Shown here: positions 1 through 9,544 of the stretch, one piece after another
How positions within the stretch are numbered: position 1 is the first letter of the stretch
Layout: each line of letters begins with the position of its first letter
Source: Carpediemonas membranifera
Lineage: Eukaryota; Fornicata
DNA: 64,000 nucleotides
Assembly: GCA_019828565.1 (NCBI GenBank)
Contig: JAHDYR010000005.1
Coordinates: 1,674,001 to 1,738,000, forward strand
Reading direction: 5' to 3'
The notes under the pieces: generated by a model
Database searches by the model: none
Seen by the model: the letters and a program-made list of their open reading frames with translations, nothing else
What the model was told of the DNA's origin: nothing
Position numbers and translations under genes: made by a program

Positions 1-1
1 C

Positions 2-652
2 AAAGCAGTCCCGTTCCTGGAGTTCGAGCCCCCGCACTGCATGGATTACCTCGAGGCCGGTGACATCATGTCGAGGGACCCCATAACCATCCCCCCTGTT
101 GTCACGGTCGAGCAGGTTACCAGCCTCATGAAGCTGTACGGTCACCAGGCCTTCCCCGTCGTTGACCCCGTCACAGGCAAGCCTCTGGGCCTCATCACGG
201 TCCCCATCCTAACTGGCATGCTGATTAACTCAATATTTATCAAAGACGAGTCCGAGGCAGATGGATCGCGGTCGACCTTCAGCACTGGCTCTGCTCTTCC
301 CCAGCATTTCGACTGGTATCATTTCAGTGACTCGGTCTACCCCCGATTCCCTTCGGTCGACAAGATCCTGTCGACCCTAACCGAGTCAGATCTGGAGCAA
401 CGGATGGACATCCAGCCGTTCATGGACCCGTCGCCCCACACGGTACGCACGCAGACCCCGGTCATCAGGGTGTTTACACTGCTTAGGGGCCTCGGGCTGC
501 GGCACATTCTTGTCGTAAGCGATGACGGCACCCTCGTGGGAATTGTGTCGAGAAAGGACCTTGTTGAGGAGGTCGCTGAGAGCTTCCTCGGCGCTACGAA
601 GGGGAGGGATCGAGCTCAGACTGTGGCTGACACTATTCCTCTGTTGCCATGA
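2..652 (+). CDS. CLC-type chloride channel/transporter, C-terminal CBS-domain pair (5' end outside window)
   Basis: The frame is open from the left edge, so only the last 216 codons are visible. The visible start reads VPFLEFEPP, the linker that in CLC proteins joins the last membrane helix to the cytosolic CBS pair. CBS1 follows (DIMSRDPITIPPVVTVEQV, then HQAFPVVDPVTGKPLGL) and CBS2 lies near the end (DPSPHTVRTQTPVIRV, LRHILVVSDDGTLVGIVSR). CBS pairs bind adenine nucleotides and gate anion flux in this family. The membrane part is not in the window, so a different CBS protein cannot be excluded, but the linker favours CLC. An internal ATG at 41 is unlikely to be the true start. Confidence 0.75.
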   Translation, partial: KAVPFLEFEPPHCMDYLEAGDIMSRDPITIPPVVTVEQVTSLMKLYGHQAFPVVDPVTGKPLGLITVPILTGMLINSIFIKDESEADGSRSTFSTGSALPQHFDWYHFSDSVYPRFPSVDKILSTLTESDLEQRMDIQPFMDPSPHTVRTQTPVIRVFTLLRGLGLRHILVVSDDGTLVGIVSRKDLVEEVAESFLGATKGRDRAQTVADTIPLLP

Positions 653-1240
653 GTAAAGGCGGTATCATTAGTTCGGTGGGTAGTTTTCTGGGACCAGAAT
701 CAACGGATTTGTCACCCTCAACGGATCACGCTGCTGCCCCATGGTGTGATTCTGATAAACTACACGACAGCTTGCGATTTCGGGTGGGATTGGCCTTTGC
801 TTAATGGAGTCGACACCGAGGGAAAGTCTGAAATGGACCACGAGTGTCAACCGTAAATTTGCTATCCCATTCAATCGGCAAAACATTCATATGCGTCTAG
901 TCGTGACAATAAATGCTCTGCGGACCCGCGGAGGAGCTGAGACCGCATGTTTGATATAGGGTTTACATAAGGGATAAAACGCAATAAATCCCAAGAACAG
1001 ATAGAATCAGCATCTGGGTGCATGAATATACACATTCACTGCAGAGAACCGGACGCTCTCGAAGAGACGCACATTCGTCGGGTGACCGACCCAGCAGCAG
1101 AATTAGCCGCAGAGGCTATGTTTAACTGTAACTTCCTCCCACCGACGGTTGAATAGAAGCCCGTGAGCTCTGCCTTCCAGCCAAAGAGTAAGAGTTTCCT
1201 ATATGTTAGGATATATACATCGAAAAATCGGGCGATTAAT
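653..1240. other. Intergenic, no gene seen
   Basis: I see no supported reading frame, repeat or RNA gene between the CLC stop and the tRNA-Ser gene. The short open frames here have no recognisable motif. Confidence 0.5.
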
Positions 1241-1322
1241 GAGTGGGTGGCCGAGTGGTTAAGGCGGTAGACTGCTAATCTGTTTCCCTAGTGGAGCGTG
1301 GGTTCGAATCCCATCTCACTCG
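1241..1322 (+). tRNA. tRNA-Ser (anticodon GCT)
   Basis: Cloverleaf of about 82 nt. The acceptor arms GAGTGGG and CTCACTC pair with one G-U. The D-arm contains GGCCGAGTGGTTAAGGC, the anticodon loop reads CTGCTAA with anticodon GCT, a class II long variable arm follows, and the T-arm contains GGGTTCGAATCCC. The discriminator is G1322, as expected for serine. A TTTT run at 1325-1328 can serve as the polymerase III terminator. Confidence 0.95.
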
Positions 1323-1374
1323 ACTTTTGCACGCCCAAGAGAGATTCGCAGTTTAAAAATCAGCGATGCAAAAG

Positions 1375-1447
1375 TGAGGCGTACCGGATTTGAACCGATG
1401 ACCTTCGGGACTGGAATCCGACGCTCTACCAGCTGAGCTAACACCCC
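1375..1447 (-). tRNA. tRNA-Trp (anticodon CCA)
   Basis: 73-nt cloverleaf on the minus strand. Acceptor arms GGGGTGT and ACGCCTC pair with G-U wobbles, the D-arm contains AGCTCAGCTGGTAGAGC, the anticodon loop is TTCCAGT (CCA), and the T-arm contains CGGTTCAAATCCG. The discriminator is A. One A-C mismatch sits in the anticodon stem. A TTTT run follows directly. It converges with the tRNA-Ser gene. No intron is visible. Confidence 0.93.
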
Positions 1448-2017
1448 GGCCAAAATTGGAACTCGCTGATTAACCATACAGTGCTTTATCCTCAACCCTC
1501 AATTTGGCCCAGTTTTCTCTATCAAAGATGTCAACGTAGCTTATCGCCATGTAGACCTCAATAATATGCCCGGTGTATCCTTTCCGAATGGTACAAGCGA
1601 TGATTTCAACACCTTGTGGTGATGATAGATGCAGTTGAGCAGTTGTCAGCTGTTAAAAATACGAAATAAATTATCGAGTCGAGTTGTATGTACTTCATGG
1701 CAGGTGTATGTGCCAGTTCTGACTCGGCTTAGGAATGGATGACATCATGACTCAGGAAACGCTTGGAGGTAATCGGTCAGAGTAGCACGCGAGAAATGAC
1801 GAACATATCTCAACAATGCATATAAGACGATGAACGGGATAGGCTTATCCCATGCTGACCCGCCTTGTTCCATCGTCACGGGTTATTCATGTCGAGCAAT
1901 CTTTCTTCTCAGTGTGTCAAGGAAAGTCAGTTGGTAACGTTGGCATGTGATGGAGAACATCGCCCCTTCATCCGTCCACCTACCCACGATCAATCACCCA
2001 TTTATGTCACAATCCCA
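1448..2017. other. Intergenic, no gene seen
   Basis: Stretch between tRNA-Trp and the stop of the membrane-protein gene. Short frames near 1865-2116 overlap the opposite-strand gene and carry no motif. I see nothing else. Confidence 0.5.
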
Positions 2018-3097
2018 TCATATCTCAAACACAGCACTCTCGCGAACCTTTTCCTCAACATTGAAAACGAACCGAAGAAGATGTGCGATTTCTCTCCACC
2101 ACCCCACGAGGTATAGCACGATATCATGAAGCGTGTGTGGGCGATCATGCGGTGCACTCTGGCCTGTGGATCCAGCCACGGCATGCTTCCTAAGGTTGGC
2201 GAAATGAATCGGCATGGAGATGAACACCAGCAAGGAGGCAACGAGGACGAAGTAGGTTCGTACCACAAGCTTGATAGCGTGTCCGGCGTCGCCCAGTAGG
2301 AATTCTACCGCCATGTGAACAATCGACTCTGGAATGGAGTCATCTTCAAACTTCTCATGAGTCATGGTATGACGGATGAATGCGACAACATGGAACAAAA
2401 GACCGGTAGGGATCTGTGTTACTGTGAAGAGAACTACGGTGTCGACGAGGTGGAGGAAGGCCTTCGTCTTTGCCCCGATGGCCTGATGGAAGCGGTGGAC
2501 TGCCAGTACTCGCCAGACGATAGCAAGGGCCCTGCGGATGACGTTAGCGTCTCTCATGTCACTCACGGTGACGAATAGGGGAAGGTAGGCGAGTGTAGTG
2601 AATATCTGGCTGGCGACGACAAAGCTGATGATATACTCGGGAACACCCACTGCCTGGATGTTACCGATGCTGGTGTTGACCAGGCTCTGCGTTGTGGGTG
2701 CCAGGGCGACGATGGTGCCGAGAACGAGCAGTGTGAGTGTGGGAATACCTCGGATCATTAGGCCGTAGGAGGGGGCAATGTATAGATTGTGCATGCCCTT
2801 AGTGAGGACGGAGAAGGCGTCTAGGACGGCTATGACACCGATGGGGATACACGAGACGAAGAAAAGAAGCTCCATTTCGATAAGATGGCGTGGGAACAGT
2901 GTGGAGATTGCAATGGTCGCTACTTGCAGGGCAAGAAGATATAAGCCGTATAGGCTATTCAACACAAAGAGTATCAAGTCTGTTCGGAAGGCCAGACGCT
3001 CGTGAATTGAGTCAATATCGTGGGCTCGCGTCATGGTCTTGAAACGACTGATCCGCTTGACATTCTGGCCTTTCTCAATTGTTTTGTACTTGTGCAT
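2018..3097 (-). CDS. Polytopic membrane protein of unknown function
   Basis: About 359 residues from the first ATG (3097). At least six hydrophobic helices are visible, for example around TDLILFVLNSLYGLYLLAL, MELLFFVSCIPIGVIAVL, PTLTLLVLGTIVAL, YIISFVVASQIFTTLAYL, LHLVDTVVLFTVTQIPTGLL and VVRTYFVLVASLLVFISM. The N-terminus is basic and the C-terminus polar. I do not recognise the family; receptor or transporter are both open. The frame continues upstream of the ATG into sequence with a possible GTATGT...AG intron (about 3150-3207), so a short 5' exon may exist. Confidence 0.65.
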   Translation of the reverse strand: MHKYKTIEKGQNVKRISRFKTMTRAHDIDSIHERLAFRTDLILFVLNSLYGLYLLALQVATIAISTLFPRHLIEMELLFFVSCIPIGVIAVLDAFSVLTKGMHNLYIAPSYGLMIRGIPTLTLLVLGTIVALAPTTQSLVNTSIGNIQAVGVPEYIISFVVASQIFTTLAYLPLFVTVSDMRDANVIRRALAIVWRVLAVHRFHQAIGAKTKAFLHLVDTVVLFTVTQIPTGLLFHVVAFIRHTMTHEKFEDDSIPESIVHMAVEFLLGDAGHAIKLVVRTYFVLVASLLVFISMPIHFANLRKHAVAGSTGQSAPHDRPHTLHDIVLYLVGWWREIAHLLRFVFNVEEKVRESAVFEI

Positions 3098-3376
3098 ACG
3101 TTGTTGAGTGTTCAAAGCAGCATCCGTAACAGTACTACTTCGTCTCGCACGCTGTAAGTCCAGAAGTCAGCAGAAATGATAGGATCAAACCATTTATGCG
3201 TTTACATACCTGGCCATATACAAGCACATCCGGCCCAGGTCAGCCCGAGCTCAATCACTAGCAGCCAGGAGCAGTACAGCCCACAACAGTCAGGAAAAAA
3301 ATGAGTCCACAAAATGAAAATTTACGGAGATCTCTTCACGAGACTAATCCACACAAAACCAACAAGCCATGACACG

Positions 3377-5815
3377 TCATACTGCCATAAAAGCAGGGGG
3401 GAAGAACCCCCGCCTCCCATCCTCAGTCTCGCCATACAGCCACTGCCCCGCCTCTCCAGTAACTCGAGCCGAGTCGCCCCGTCGCATGGTAAGCATGCGG
3501 GGGTCTGCCGAGATGAAATCAAAGCGGGCCCGGACTATTCGAGACCGGCGGACCTGTCGTACCTCGATCGTATCTGGAGATTCGTTGGTCTCAGTCCATT
3601 TTTTGATAAATTCGGCCAAGATTGCGTAAATCACCGCCTTTTTCGATGATGAAAACACGAGTGGGGTTGTATGACTGGGAATGAACAAGCTGAAGCACTT
3701 CCCCGGCCTATCATGCAGCATGATCCCAGGCTTGAACTTGAACCTGTGCAACACGGTCCTCCTCTTTCCCGCGCCCTTTCTCAGCCACACAGTGAGGTCA
3801 GACGGAGTCATATCAACATCCACAGCAATTCTCTCCCCTCCTTCATCAAGCCTGAGGTTGAACGTCGCCATTCCTCGTTCCACGGCTCGTCCGACCAGCT
3901 TTCGTCCACTCTTACACACAGTTGGACACGGGTCAGCGCTGAACACGGGTGGACTGCGTACTGTCGAGACACTGAGCTGACGCATCGATTGTGTGCCCAG
4001 AGGCGTGTTGATTCCAGGAATATTGTGGGCCGACCCGGCAGGTTCCTCAGTCAAGGCGAGGTTGGAAGGCCGAGTAGACTCTGGCGAGGCTGTCTCCACC
4101 ACCTGCCAACGGGATTGGGGAAGGATCTCGTCTGTACCCTCGGCACATGACCCTGCTCCACCGTGACCTCGGCTGGTCGCCCGCAGTAATAAACTGTCTA
4201 ATAAATCTGAGTCGGAGCCTGACTCCAGCTCGCGGCTCAAGACATCAGTGTCTGCATCCTCGAGAAGCTCGGTGGTCGCCTCAGCATCTTCCCTCCAGTG
4301 TGCTTCATGGTCTTCTCGTGCAGTGAGTGGTGAAAAAAAGAAGGCATCCTGACTCGACTCGAAGTCAGATTGACCGACAATCTTTGTGAGATCGTCCGTA
4401 TCAGTATCAGTATCACATGAATCCATTTGAGACGGTGTATCCGTCGTATCTAAATGATACAATCGATTCATCGTCATCTCCTCATAATCAGGATCATATT
4501 CGCTATCAGATCCGCAAACCAACCCAGAAACCACCCGATCTCTTCCCTTTGGTCGTGGAACCCTGCCCTTCGGCTTCCCAGGCTCCTCTAGGGTTGATAT
4601 AGTCAATGGACTATGCCTTTCCATGACTTCTGGCGTGGCCGATTCGGGTAGGGGGGAGTCCACATGCTCGTTGACTCTCGGCTTGCCAGGCTCCATGAGC
4701 GGAGAGGCTGGGGTGCCAGGCGTGTCGCGTGCTGGTGGGGTAGATGCATTTGGTGGGATTGTAAGCGGTGCTGGGGGTATATGGGCGATGGTGGGGTTGT
4801 GTGGCCTTTCTGGGCGATCAGAGTGGGCTTGAGGCGGCCTCTGCTGGAGTGTGTTGACATGGCATCCAGAAGCAGCGGCCGCGGCCTCTAGCTCCTTCAC
4901 CGAGGAGGGGGTCAGGTGGTTTGCTCGCAAGTTGAGTGATACGAGGTGACCTTCGGCCAGAATAGATCTGAGACCGGCCATAGAAGAATCAGTGATGTCA
5001 CAAAAACTCAGGTCGACCCTCCTTACACTAGTGTGACAACGCAGTCCGTCTACCAAGTGCTGGAAACCGGCATCGCCCAGGCTGTTGTTGCCCAAGACAA
5101 CAGATTCGAGGGTAGACCCGCATGGGGATGATGGGGAGACGAGGGCAGACAGCCCATGGTCTGGCCTGAGCGATGTACCCCACAAGTTGACTGACCGAAG
5201 CTTGGGCAATGTGGCGAGGGTGGCAAGGAGGGTTGACGTCTGATCGCCCACGTCACAACAGAATAGGTCGAGGTCAGCGAGCTCGGGGCAGGGTGAGGAG
5301 GCCAGGGTTGAGTAAAAGCCTTTGCTCAGTGGGTTTCCTGAGAGAGAAAAGGCTCGAAGGGAGGCGAAGGAGGTGAGTAGGGCAGAAACGACCGAGGAGG
5401 AGTGAATGGAAAGGTTGTTAACTCGGGCATGGAACTCTAGCAGGTCGGAACCCTGTAGCGCCTCAATGATGGCGGACAGTCCGCGGTAGGTGAGAAAATT
5501 GCCCGACACGGCGACAGTACGGATGGACTTAGTCGAATAGGCGAGGAGATCAGCGAGTGCTGGGATACTATCATCTGTAAGACCTAGAGAGCTGATGTCT
5601 AGCGAAGTAGGGCTTCGTTTCAGGCGCTCAGCGAGTATGTTTTGAGTAGAATGCTGGTTCTCGCCGCTCCTTGAAGCTGTGGGCCCGAGATCTAGCGGCT
5701 GTTCTATTTGTACAGGTTTAACATTAGCGGTAACGCCACGAGTACTAAGCTGGTCGAGAAGCTTCATACAAGGGCAGTTGTTGTTCATATTATGATAGAT
5801 CCGAGCCCACCACAT
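3377..5815 (-). CDS. Leucine-rich-repeat protein with C-terminal SH3 domain
   Basis: 812 residues. Residues about 60-320 form ribonuclease-inhibitor-type LRRs (for example LDISSLGLTDDSIPALADLL and LDLFCCDVGDQTSTLLATL). A long acidic, serine/proline-rich linker follows with many SD and DTD runs. Around residues 640-740 is a beta-rich module containing MATFNLRLDEGGERIAV and HRFKFKPGIMLHDRPGK that resembles a PH-like fold. The last 60 residues fit an SH3 domain (RARFDFISADPRMLTMRRGD, then GQWLYGETEDGRRGFFPPAF). This points to a cytoskeletal or signalling scaffold. Alternative starts at residues 10 and 17 exist. Name and partner are unknown. Confidence 0.8.
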   Translation of the reverse strand: MWWARIYHNMNNNCPCMKLLDQLSTRGVTANVKPVQIEQPLDLGPTASRSGENQHSTQNILAERLKRSPTSLDISSLGLTDDSIPALADLLAYSTKSIRTVAVSGNFLTYRGLSAIIEALQGSDLLEFHARVNNLSIHSSSVVSALLTSFASLRAFSLSGNPLSKGFYSTLASSPCPELADLDLFCCDVGDQTSTLLATLATLPKLRSVNLWGTSLRPDHGLSALVSPSSPCGSTLESVVLGNNSLGDAGFQHLVDGLRCHTSVRRVDLSFCDITDSSMAGLRSILAEGHLVSLNLRANHLTPSSVKELEAAAAASGCHVNTLQQRPPQAHSDRPERPHNPTIAHIPPAPLTIPPNASTPPARDTPGTPASPLMEPGKPRVNEHVDSPLPESATPEVMERHSPLTISTLEEPGKPKGRVPRPKGRDRVVSGLVCGSDSEYDPDYEEMTMNRLYHLDTTDTPSQMDSCDTDTDTDDLTKIVGQSDFESSQDAFFFSPLTAREDHEAHWREDAEATTELLEDADTDVLSRELESGSDSDLLDSLLLRATSRGHGGAGSCAEGTDEILPQSRWQVVETASPESTRPSNLALTEEPAGSAHNIPGINTPLGTQSMRQLSVSTVRSPPVFSADPCPTVCKSGRKLVGRAVERGMATFNLRLDEGGERIAVDVDMTPSDLTVWLRKGAGKRRTVLHRFKFKPGIMLHDRPGKCFSLFIPSHTTPLVFSSSKKAVIYAILAEFIKKWTETNESPDTIEVRQVRRSRIVRARFDFISADPRMLTMRRGDSARVTGEAGQWLYGETEDGRRGFFPPAFMAV

Positions 5816-5923
5816 AATTCACGTAAATCCCCATGAATGATTCAGAGTGGCGACCCAACCCAAGTCACTGATCAACTACTACACCATCCACCTCCTTATT
5901 TACAAGTACAGCAATCACCCAAC

Positions 5924-6751
5924 CTATCTCTTTATCGCCATCCGACCACCGTTCGGGAGCTTTTCAGCACACAACTCGCACAAGCACAGACTAAGAGAGT
6001 CCTCTAGGAGGTTCACAGGGTCACACTTCTTGTGCCACACCGATCTACACCGCACGCAGGTCACTGCCTCTGGCGCATCCTGCTTCGCCACTACTTTGAG
6101 GCATTTGACGCATACATGGCCTGGACAAACGAATGAGTCTGCCTGGATAACTGGCGGGGGTCTCTTTCTTGCTATGTTATACGCCACCAAGGCCTCTACG
6201 CAATGTGTATGCATGAAGCAGAGGCAGTGAGGCACAGAACAGCGGCGGACTGTCCCAGTGTGGTCGTGCATGCCTCCTGTATCCGAGAAGGGCCCGCTCA
6301 GACCGCACCAAGGCGCCGAGCATGCCCTGTGGCCGTGGGCGCACCCTGGACATACCCATTCATCTTCTGCACCGGGAGATTGGTCAAGACCGCCGCACGC
6401 AAGGCAGAAGCCCCTATCACAGCTGTCGCAGTACACAATCTCAGAGGTGATGGCTCCTTGGAGGCAATAGAAGCATGCATCCTCGTCATTGACAGCTTTC
6501 GGTTGAATCCTTTTGGATAATGTGTCAGGAAATATGTCCGTGGGCACAACATTCACTCCTAGCTTCTCTTTAGGGGCTTTCGAGACCTCTAGATTCTTCT
6601 CAAACTCATTGATGATCGTTTCATCGGTAAAATCTTCGGGACGGACCCATGAGCGCTCATTGTATCCTAGCCACGATACCAGGTACTCATAGTTCCCCCG
6701 TGTGCCTCTGCGGCGTACAATCCGCTCGATTTCATACACCTCATCGTCCAT
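5924..6751 (-). CDS. Chromodomain plus PHD-finger nuclear protein
   Basis: 275 residues. Residues 5-50 are a chromodomain (EIERIVRRRGTRGNYEYLVS, WLGYNERSWVRPEDF) with the usual aromatic residues. Residues about 90-140 are a PHD finger (CFYCLQGAITSEIVYCDSCD ... CLACGGL ... WVCPGC). A second, longer Cys/His cluster (CSAPWCGLSG ... CSVPHCLCFMHTHC ... CVKCLKVV ... CVRCRSVWHKKC) resembles the extended PHD/C5HCH arrangement of NSD-type histone methyltransferases, but there is no SET domain. It is probably a histone-mark reader in the nucleus. The start ATG directly begins the chromodomain. Confidence 0.82.
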   Translation of the reverse strand: MDDEVYEIERIVRRRGTRGNYEYLVSWLGYNERSWVRPEDFTDETIINEFEKNLEVSKAPKEKLGVNVVPTDIFPDTLSKRIQPKAVNDEDACFYCLQGAITSEIVYCDSCDRGFCLACGGLDQSPGAEDEWVCPGCAHGHRACSAPWCGLSGPFSDTGGMHDHTGTVRRCSVPHCLCFMHTHCVEALVAYNIARKRPPPVIQADSFVCPGHVCVKCLKVVAKQDAPEAVTCVRCRSVWHKKCDPVNLLEDSLSLCLCELCAEKLPNGGRMAIKR

Positions 6752-6863
6752 GACGTTCCCTCACCGGGATTGGCGGAGCACGAGTCGTCTCGAGTCGCAT
6801 TAGAATACAGCTTGGAAAGACACCTTGAGTGGCCCAGAACAAGCCAGTAACCAACCATTCTGT

Positions 6864-7451
6864 CTAAGTTTTATCACATCCACTTGCTCCACCGTTATCA
6901 ATGGGTCGGATGACTCTGCACGGGTTACCCGCAGCTACCACGTCAGAAGGGACGTCCATAGTCACTACTGACCCTGCCCCGATGACACTGTTAGCTCCTA
7001 CGGTGACCCCGGGGCATATTATAGCTCCCCCACCGATCCAAACATTGTCGCTGATGATGATGGGTTTCCCGAACTCAACCGCGTCAACTACCCGCCCTTG
7101 TACATCCAATGGGTGTGCAGCAGTGTACAGCTGGACGTTTGGACCGAGCATCACGTTTTCTCCTATCGTAATGGGGCAAATATCAAGCATAGTGCAGTTG
7201 AAGTTGGCATAGAAGGAACGGTCAAGGTGGATGTTAGTGCCATAGTCGCATCTAAATGGTGGCTCAATGAATGCGTCGTTAGAACCAGGGATAAGGCTGT
7301 TGATTGCTTCGCGCCACTCTGGTGTCATTGGAATTGAAACATTGAGGGCTTTCAGCTTGTAGCGAGCAGCAATACGAGCATCAACTAACTCAGTATCCCA
7401 TGCATCGTAAGCTTCACCAGCAATCATCCTGTCCCATTGCCTTTCCGTCAT
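6864..7451 (-). CDS. Maltose/galactoside O-acetyltransferase-like (left-handed beta-helix), bacterial type
   Basis: 195 residues, close to the length of bacterial Maa/NodL/LacA enzymes. N-terminal Mac region: TERQWDRMIAGEAYDAWDTE. The family core follows: PPFRCDYGTNIHLDRSFYAN, NCTMLDICPITIGENVMLGP, then the catalytic-region AAHPLD. Hexapeptide-repeat coils come next (IIISDNVWIGGGAIICPGVT, GANSVIGAGSVVTMDVPSDV) and the closing AGNPCRVIR. The family transfers acetyl from acetyl-CoA to sugar hydroxyls. All hallmark residues look present. No organelle signal is evident. It is intronless and bacterial-looking, so horizontal origin is likely but not proven. Confidence 0.88.
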   Translation of the reverse strand: MTERQWDRMIAGEAYDAWDTELVDARIAARYKLKALNVSIPMTPEWREAINSLIPGSNDAFIEPPFRCDYGTNIHLDRSFYANFNCTMLDICPITIGENVMLGPNVQLYTAAHPLDVQGRVVDAVEFGKPIIISDNVWIGGGAIICPGVTVGANSVIGAGSVVTMDVPSDVVAAGNPCRVIRPIDNGGASGCDKT

Positions 7452-7747
7452 CCCTCGACACTGACTTCATCAAGTCGAAAATGGCCCGCCACCCTGTTCC
7501 CGTTCATGATCGCTATAGACCCCCTTGCTACCCCCAACCCATCTGCCGGACTAGTTCCAACGTCGTATCATCGGCACAAGCAGTCGAAGCTCGTATGACA
7601 CTTGACAGTAAGAACCCAGGGCAATTGAACCTAGTGGCCTGGTATGATGGTGTTCATGTCACATGATTAGCTGCTAACTGCAACGTACTGTTCTGGGTCT
7701 TCTTTCGCAGGTGCAGTTTTAGGAAGGCTGCCAGGCAATACTCCCAG

Positions 7748-9337
7748 ATGCCGAGGGTAGCGTGGAAAACAGTTGATGCGGAGATTGCCAACGAGCTTAT
7801 GGCGTTCACCATTTCTCACGAGCGTTCCATGCCGCATATCCGCCACACAGGCCGCCATTCAAGGCCATACGAGGTAATGACGGCCTCAGATTACGTCAAC
7901 GCCAAGTGTAGGCTCACAGTACAGCCAACGAACAGCTATATGAAAGTTTTCGCCGACCCTAACAACAACGTGGACTGGGACGACATCAAAACGATCAGTG
8001 TGATGGCCCGGAGCGAAAGAACATGCCCCATATGCCTCGGGGAACCTGTGGTACCCATCATGCTCAAGTGCGGCCACATATTCTGCTGGTCCTGCTTCAT
8101 GGCTTTCCACTATCTCACCAAGACTCAACACGAGGCGTCATACGGCGTTGCATTCAGACCCTGCCCGGTGTGCAACGAGCCAACCCGCCTATCACATGCC
8201 AGGCTGTGTGATATAGAGCTCCATCCTGTCCCGGGGCCGAACACTGTTGCGGAGATGTCCCTCATCCGCAGACTACGGGGAACACACCTCTGCTGGCCTG
8301 CGTCGGATCCAGCGCGGGCCTCGTCGTTTACTAGGCTATGGATAGGTACAGATATGCGTCGGGTGTTCGGTGATGCATTTACCAAGCTCGCAGTCCAAAA
8401 GATCGAGGAGGGCATGCCCACGGGGCGGTTCGTCGAGTCGGCACAGATGCATCTGGCAGAGGAAGCGTACAAGACAGCCGTGGAGTTCGGCAACGAGGTC
8501 CCCCCGCTGCCCGAGACATGGGGGGACAGGGAACCCTGGCTCAAAGCCGTGCTCGACAGCGATGCTCTCGTATTGGGCGATAGGAGCGCTATGCCTGAGG
8601 ACACAGCTGCCGTGGTGGCCCAGCAGAGGCTCCTAGAGACAGGAACGGCCCCCAAGGGCGAGGTCCTCACGTTCTACCAAGCAACCAACGGCGCCCGGCT
8701 CGTTCTCAACAGTACATCATTCAGTGCTCTCACCCATCATGTAGACACCGCCCTATGGGGCACCCCACCACCCAAACTTACAGTGCTCGTGCATGATATC
8801 GCGTCCTGTAGAATGGGTTCTGTTGGTCGACCCGTGAGATTTCTAGACCACATGCCTAAGTACACAAGCATTGAGTGGGTCAACGTGGCGTGGACCGGGC
8901 AGACTTCTGTGAGGCTGGGGAAGGAGACCATTGCTAAGCACGGCAGGAAGCTGAGTCTCAGGCGGCCAAGGGTGAAGAAGACTGGGAATGCCAGGCAGCG
9001 GGACGTGCCGGAGACAAAGGAGACGAAGGAGGAACCCACCCCACCTGCTGCTGCTAACCCAGCAAACAGTGAGGTTTTTTTATTCGATGTTCCACCAAGG
9101 TCTGAGCAAAGGTCAAGCAGCGAGAACACAGAGCCACCCACACCTGCGGAGCCGGAGCAGAAGGCCAGTGAGGCAGAGGCAGTCGCCCCAGGCCAGCTGA
9201 GGACCCAGGACGTCGTCTCCTTCGCTGATGCGATCGGATGTCTCAGGGGAAGTAATGCACCGAAGGTTACGGGTAAGATGAAGAAGCGCAAGGACAGACA
9301 GACACTGTGGTCGACCTCGGGGCCGTCTTACAGGTGA
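7748..9337 (+). CDS. RING-finger protein, RNF10/Mag2-like
   Basis: 529 residues. A C3HC4 RING lies at about residues 95-155: CPICLGEPVVPIMLKCGHIF, CWSCFMAFHY, then a longer spacer and CPVCNEP. The CGHIFCW signature and extended loop before the last CxxC resemble RNF10/Mag2, E3 ligases that act on stalled 40S ribosomes. The middle resembles the less conserved RNF10 body, with VLTFYQATNGARLVLN. The C-terminus is lysine-rich and then proline/glutamate-rich, ending KKRKDRQTLWSTSGPSYR. Alternative: any other single-RING ligase. Confidence 0.72.
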   Translation: MPRVAWKTVDAEIANELMAFTISHERSMPHIRHTGRHSRPYEVMTASDYVNAKCRLTVQPTNSYMKVFADPNNNVDWDDIKTISVMARSERTCPICLGEPVVPIMLKCGHIFCWSCFMAFHYLTKTQHEASYGVAFRPCPVCNEPTRLSHARLCDIELHPVPGPNTVAEMSLIRRLRGTHLCWPASDPARASSFTRLWIGTDMRRVFGDAFTKLAVQKIEEGMPTGRFVESAQMHLAEEAYKTAVEFGNEVPPLPETWGDREPWLKAVLDSDALVLGDRSAMPEDTAAVVAQQRLLETGTAPKGEVLTFYQATNGARLVLNSTSFSALTHHVDTALWGTPPPKLTVLVHDIASCRMGSVGRPVRFLDHMPKYTSIEWVNVAWTGQTSVRLGKETIAKHGRKLSLRRPRVKKTGNARQRDVPETKETKEEPTPPAAANPANSEVFLFDVPPRSEQRSSSENTEPPTPAEPEQKASEAEAVAPGQLRTQDVVSFADAIGCLRGSNAPKVTGKMKKRKDRQTLWSTSGPSYR

Positions 9338-9544
9338 CATCATGTAACATGTAACATGTAGCGCTGTGAGATTGGCAGTGCTGTTGATCGCCTTTACCTG
9401 GAGCTGACGGAGTATGGTATAAACACTTCGCATGGACTCGTGAGAGCGCTCTGTATGCACACAGCGACCTTCTGCTTCGGATGTGGCCGCTAGCACTCCA
9501 CGGAGTCGTCGGAAAATCAACAACCGTGCAGAATTGCAAACGTC

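Noticed and set aside
2018-3300. 5' exon for the membrane-protein gene via a GTATGT...AG intron near 3150-3207
   Set aside because: The phase works only with a weaker 3' site and a short leader; kept as a note in the gene entry, not called.
8125-9291. Long minus-strand frames under the RNF10-like gene
   Set aside because: Antisense to a gene with a clear RING finger; no motif of their own.
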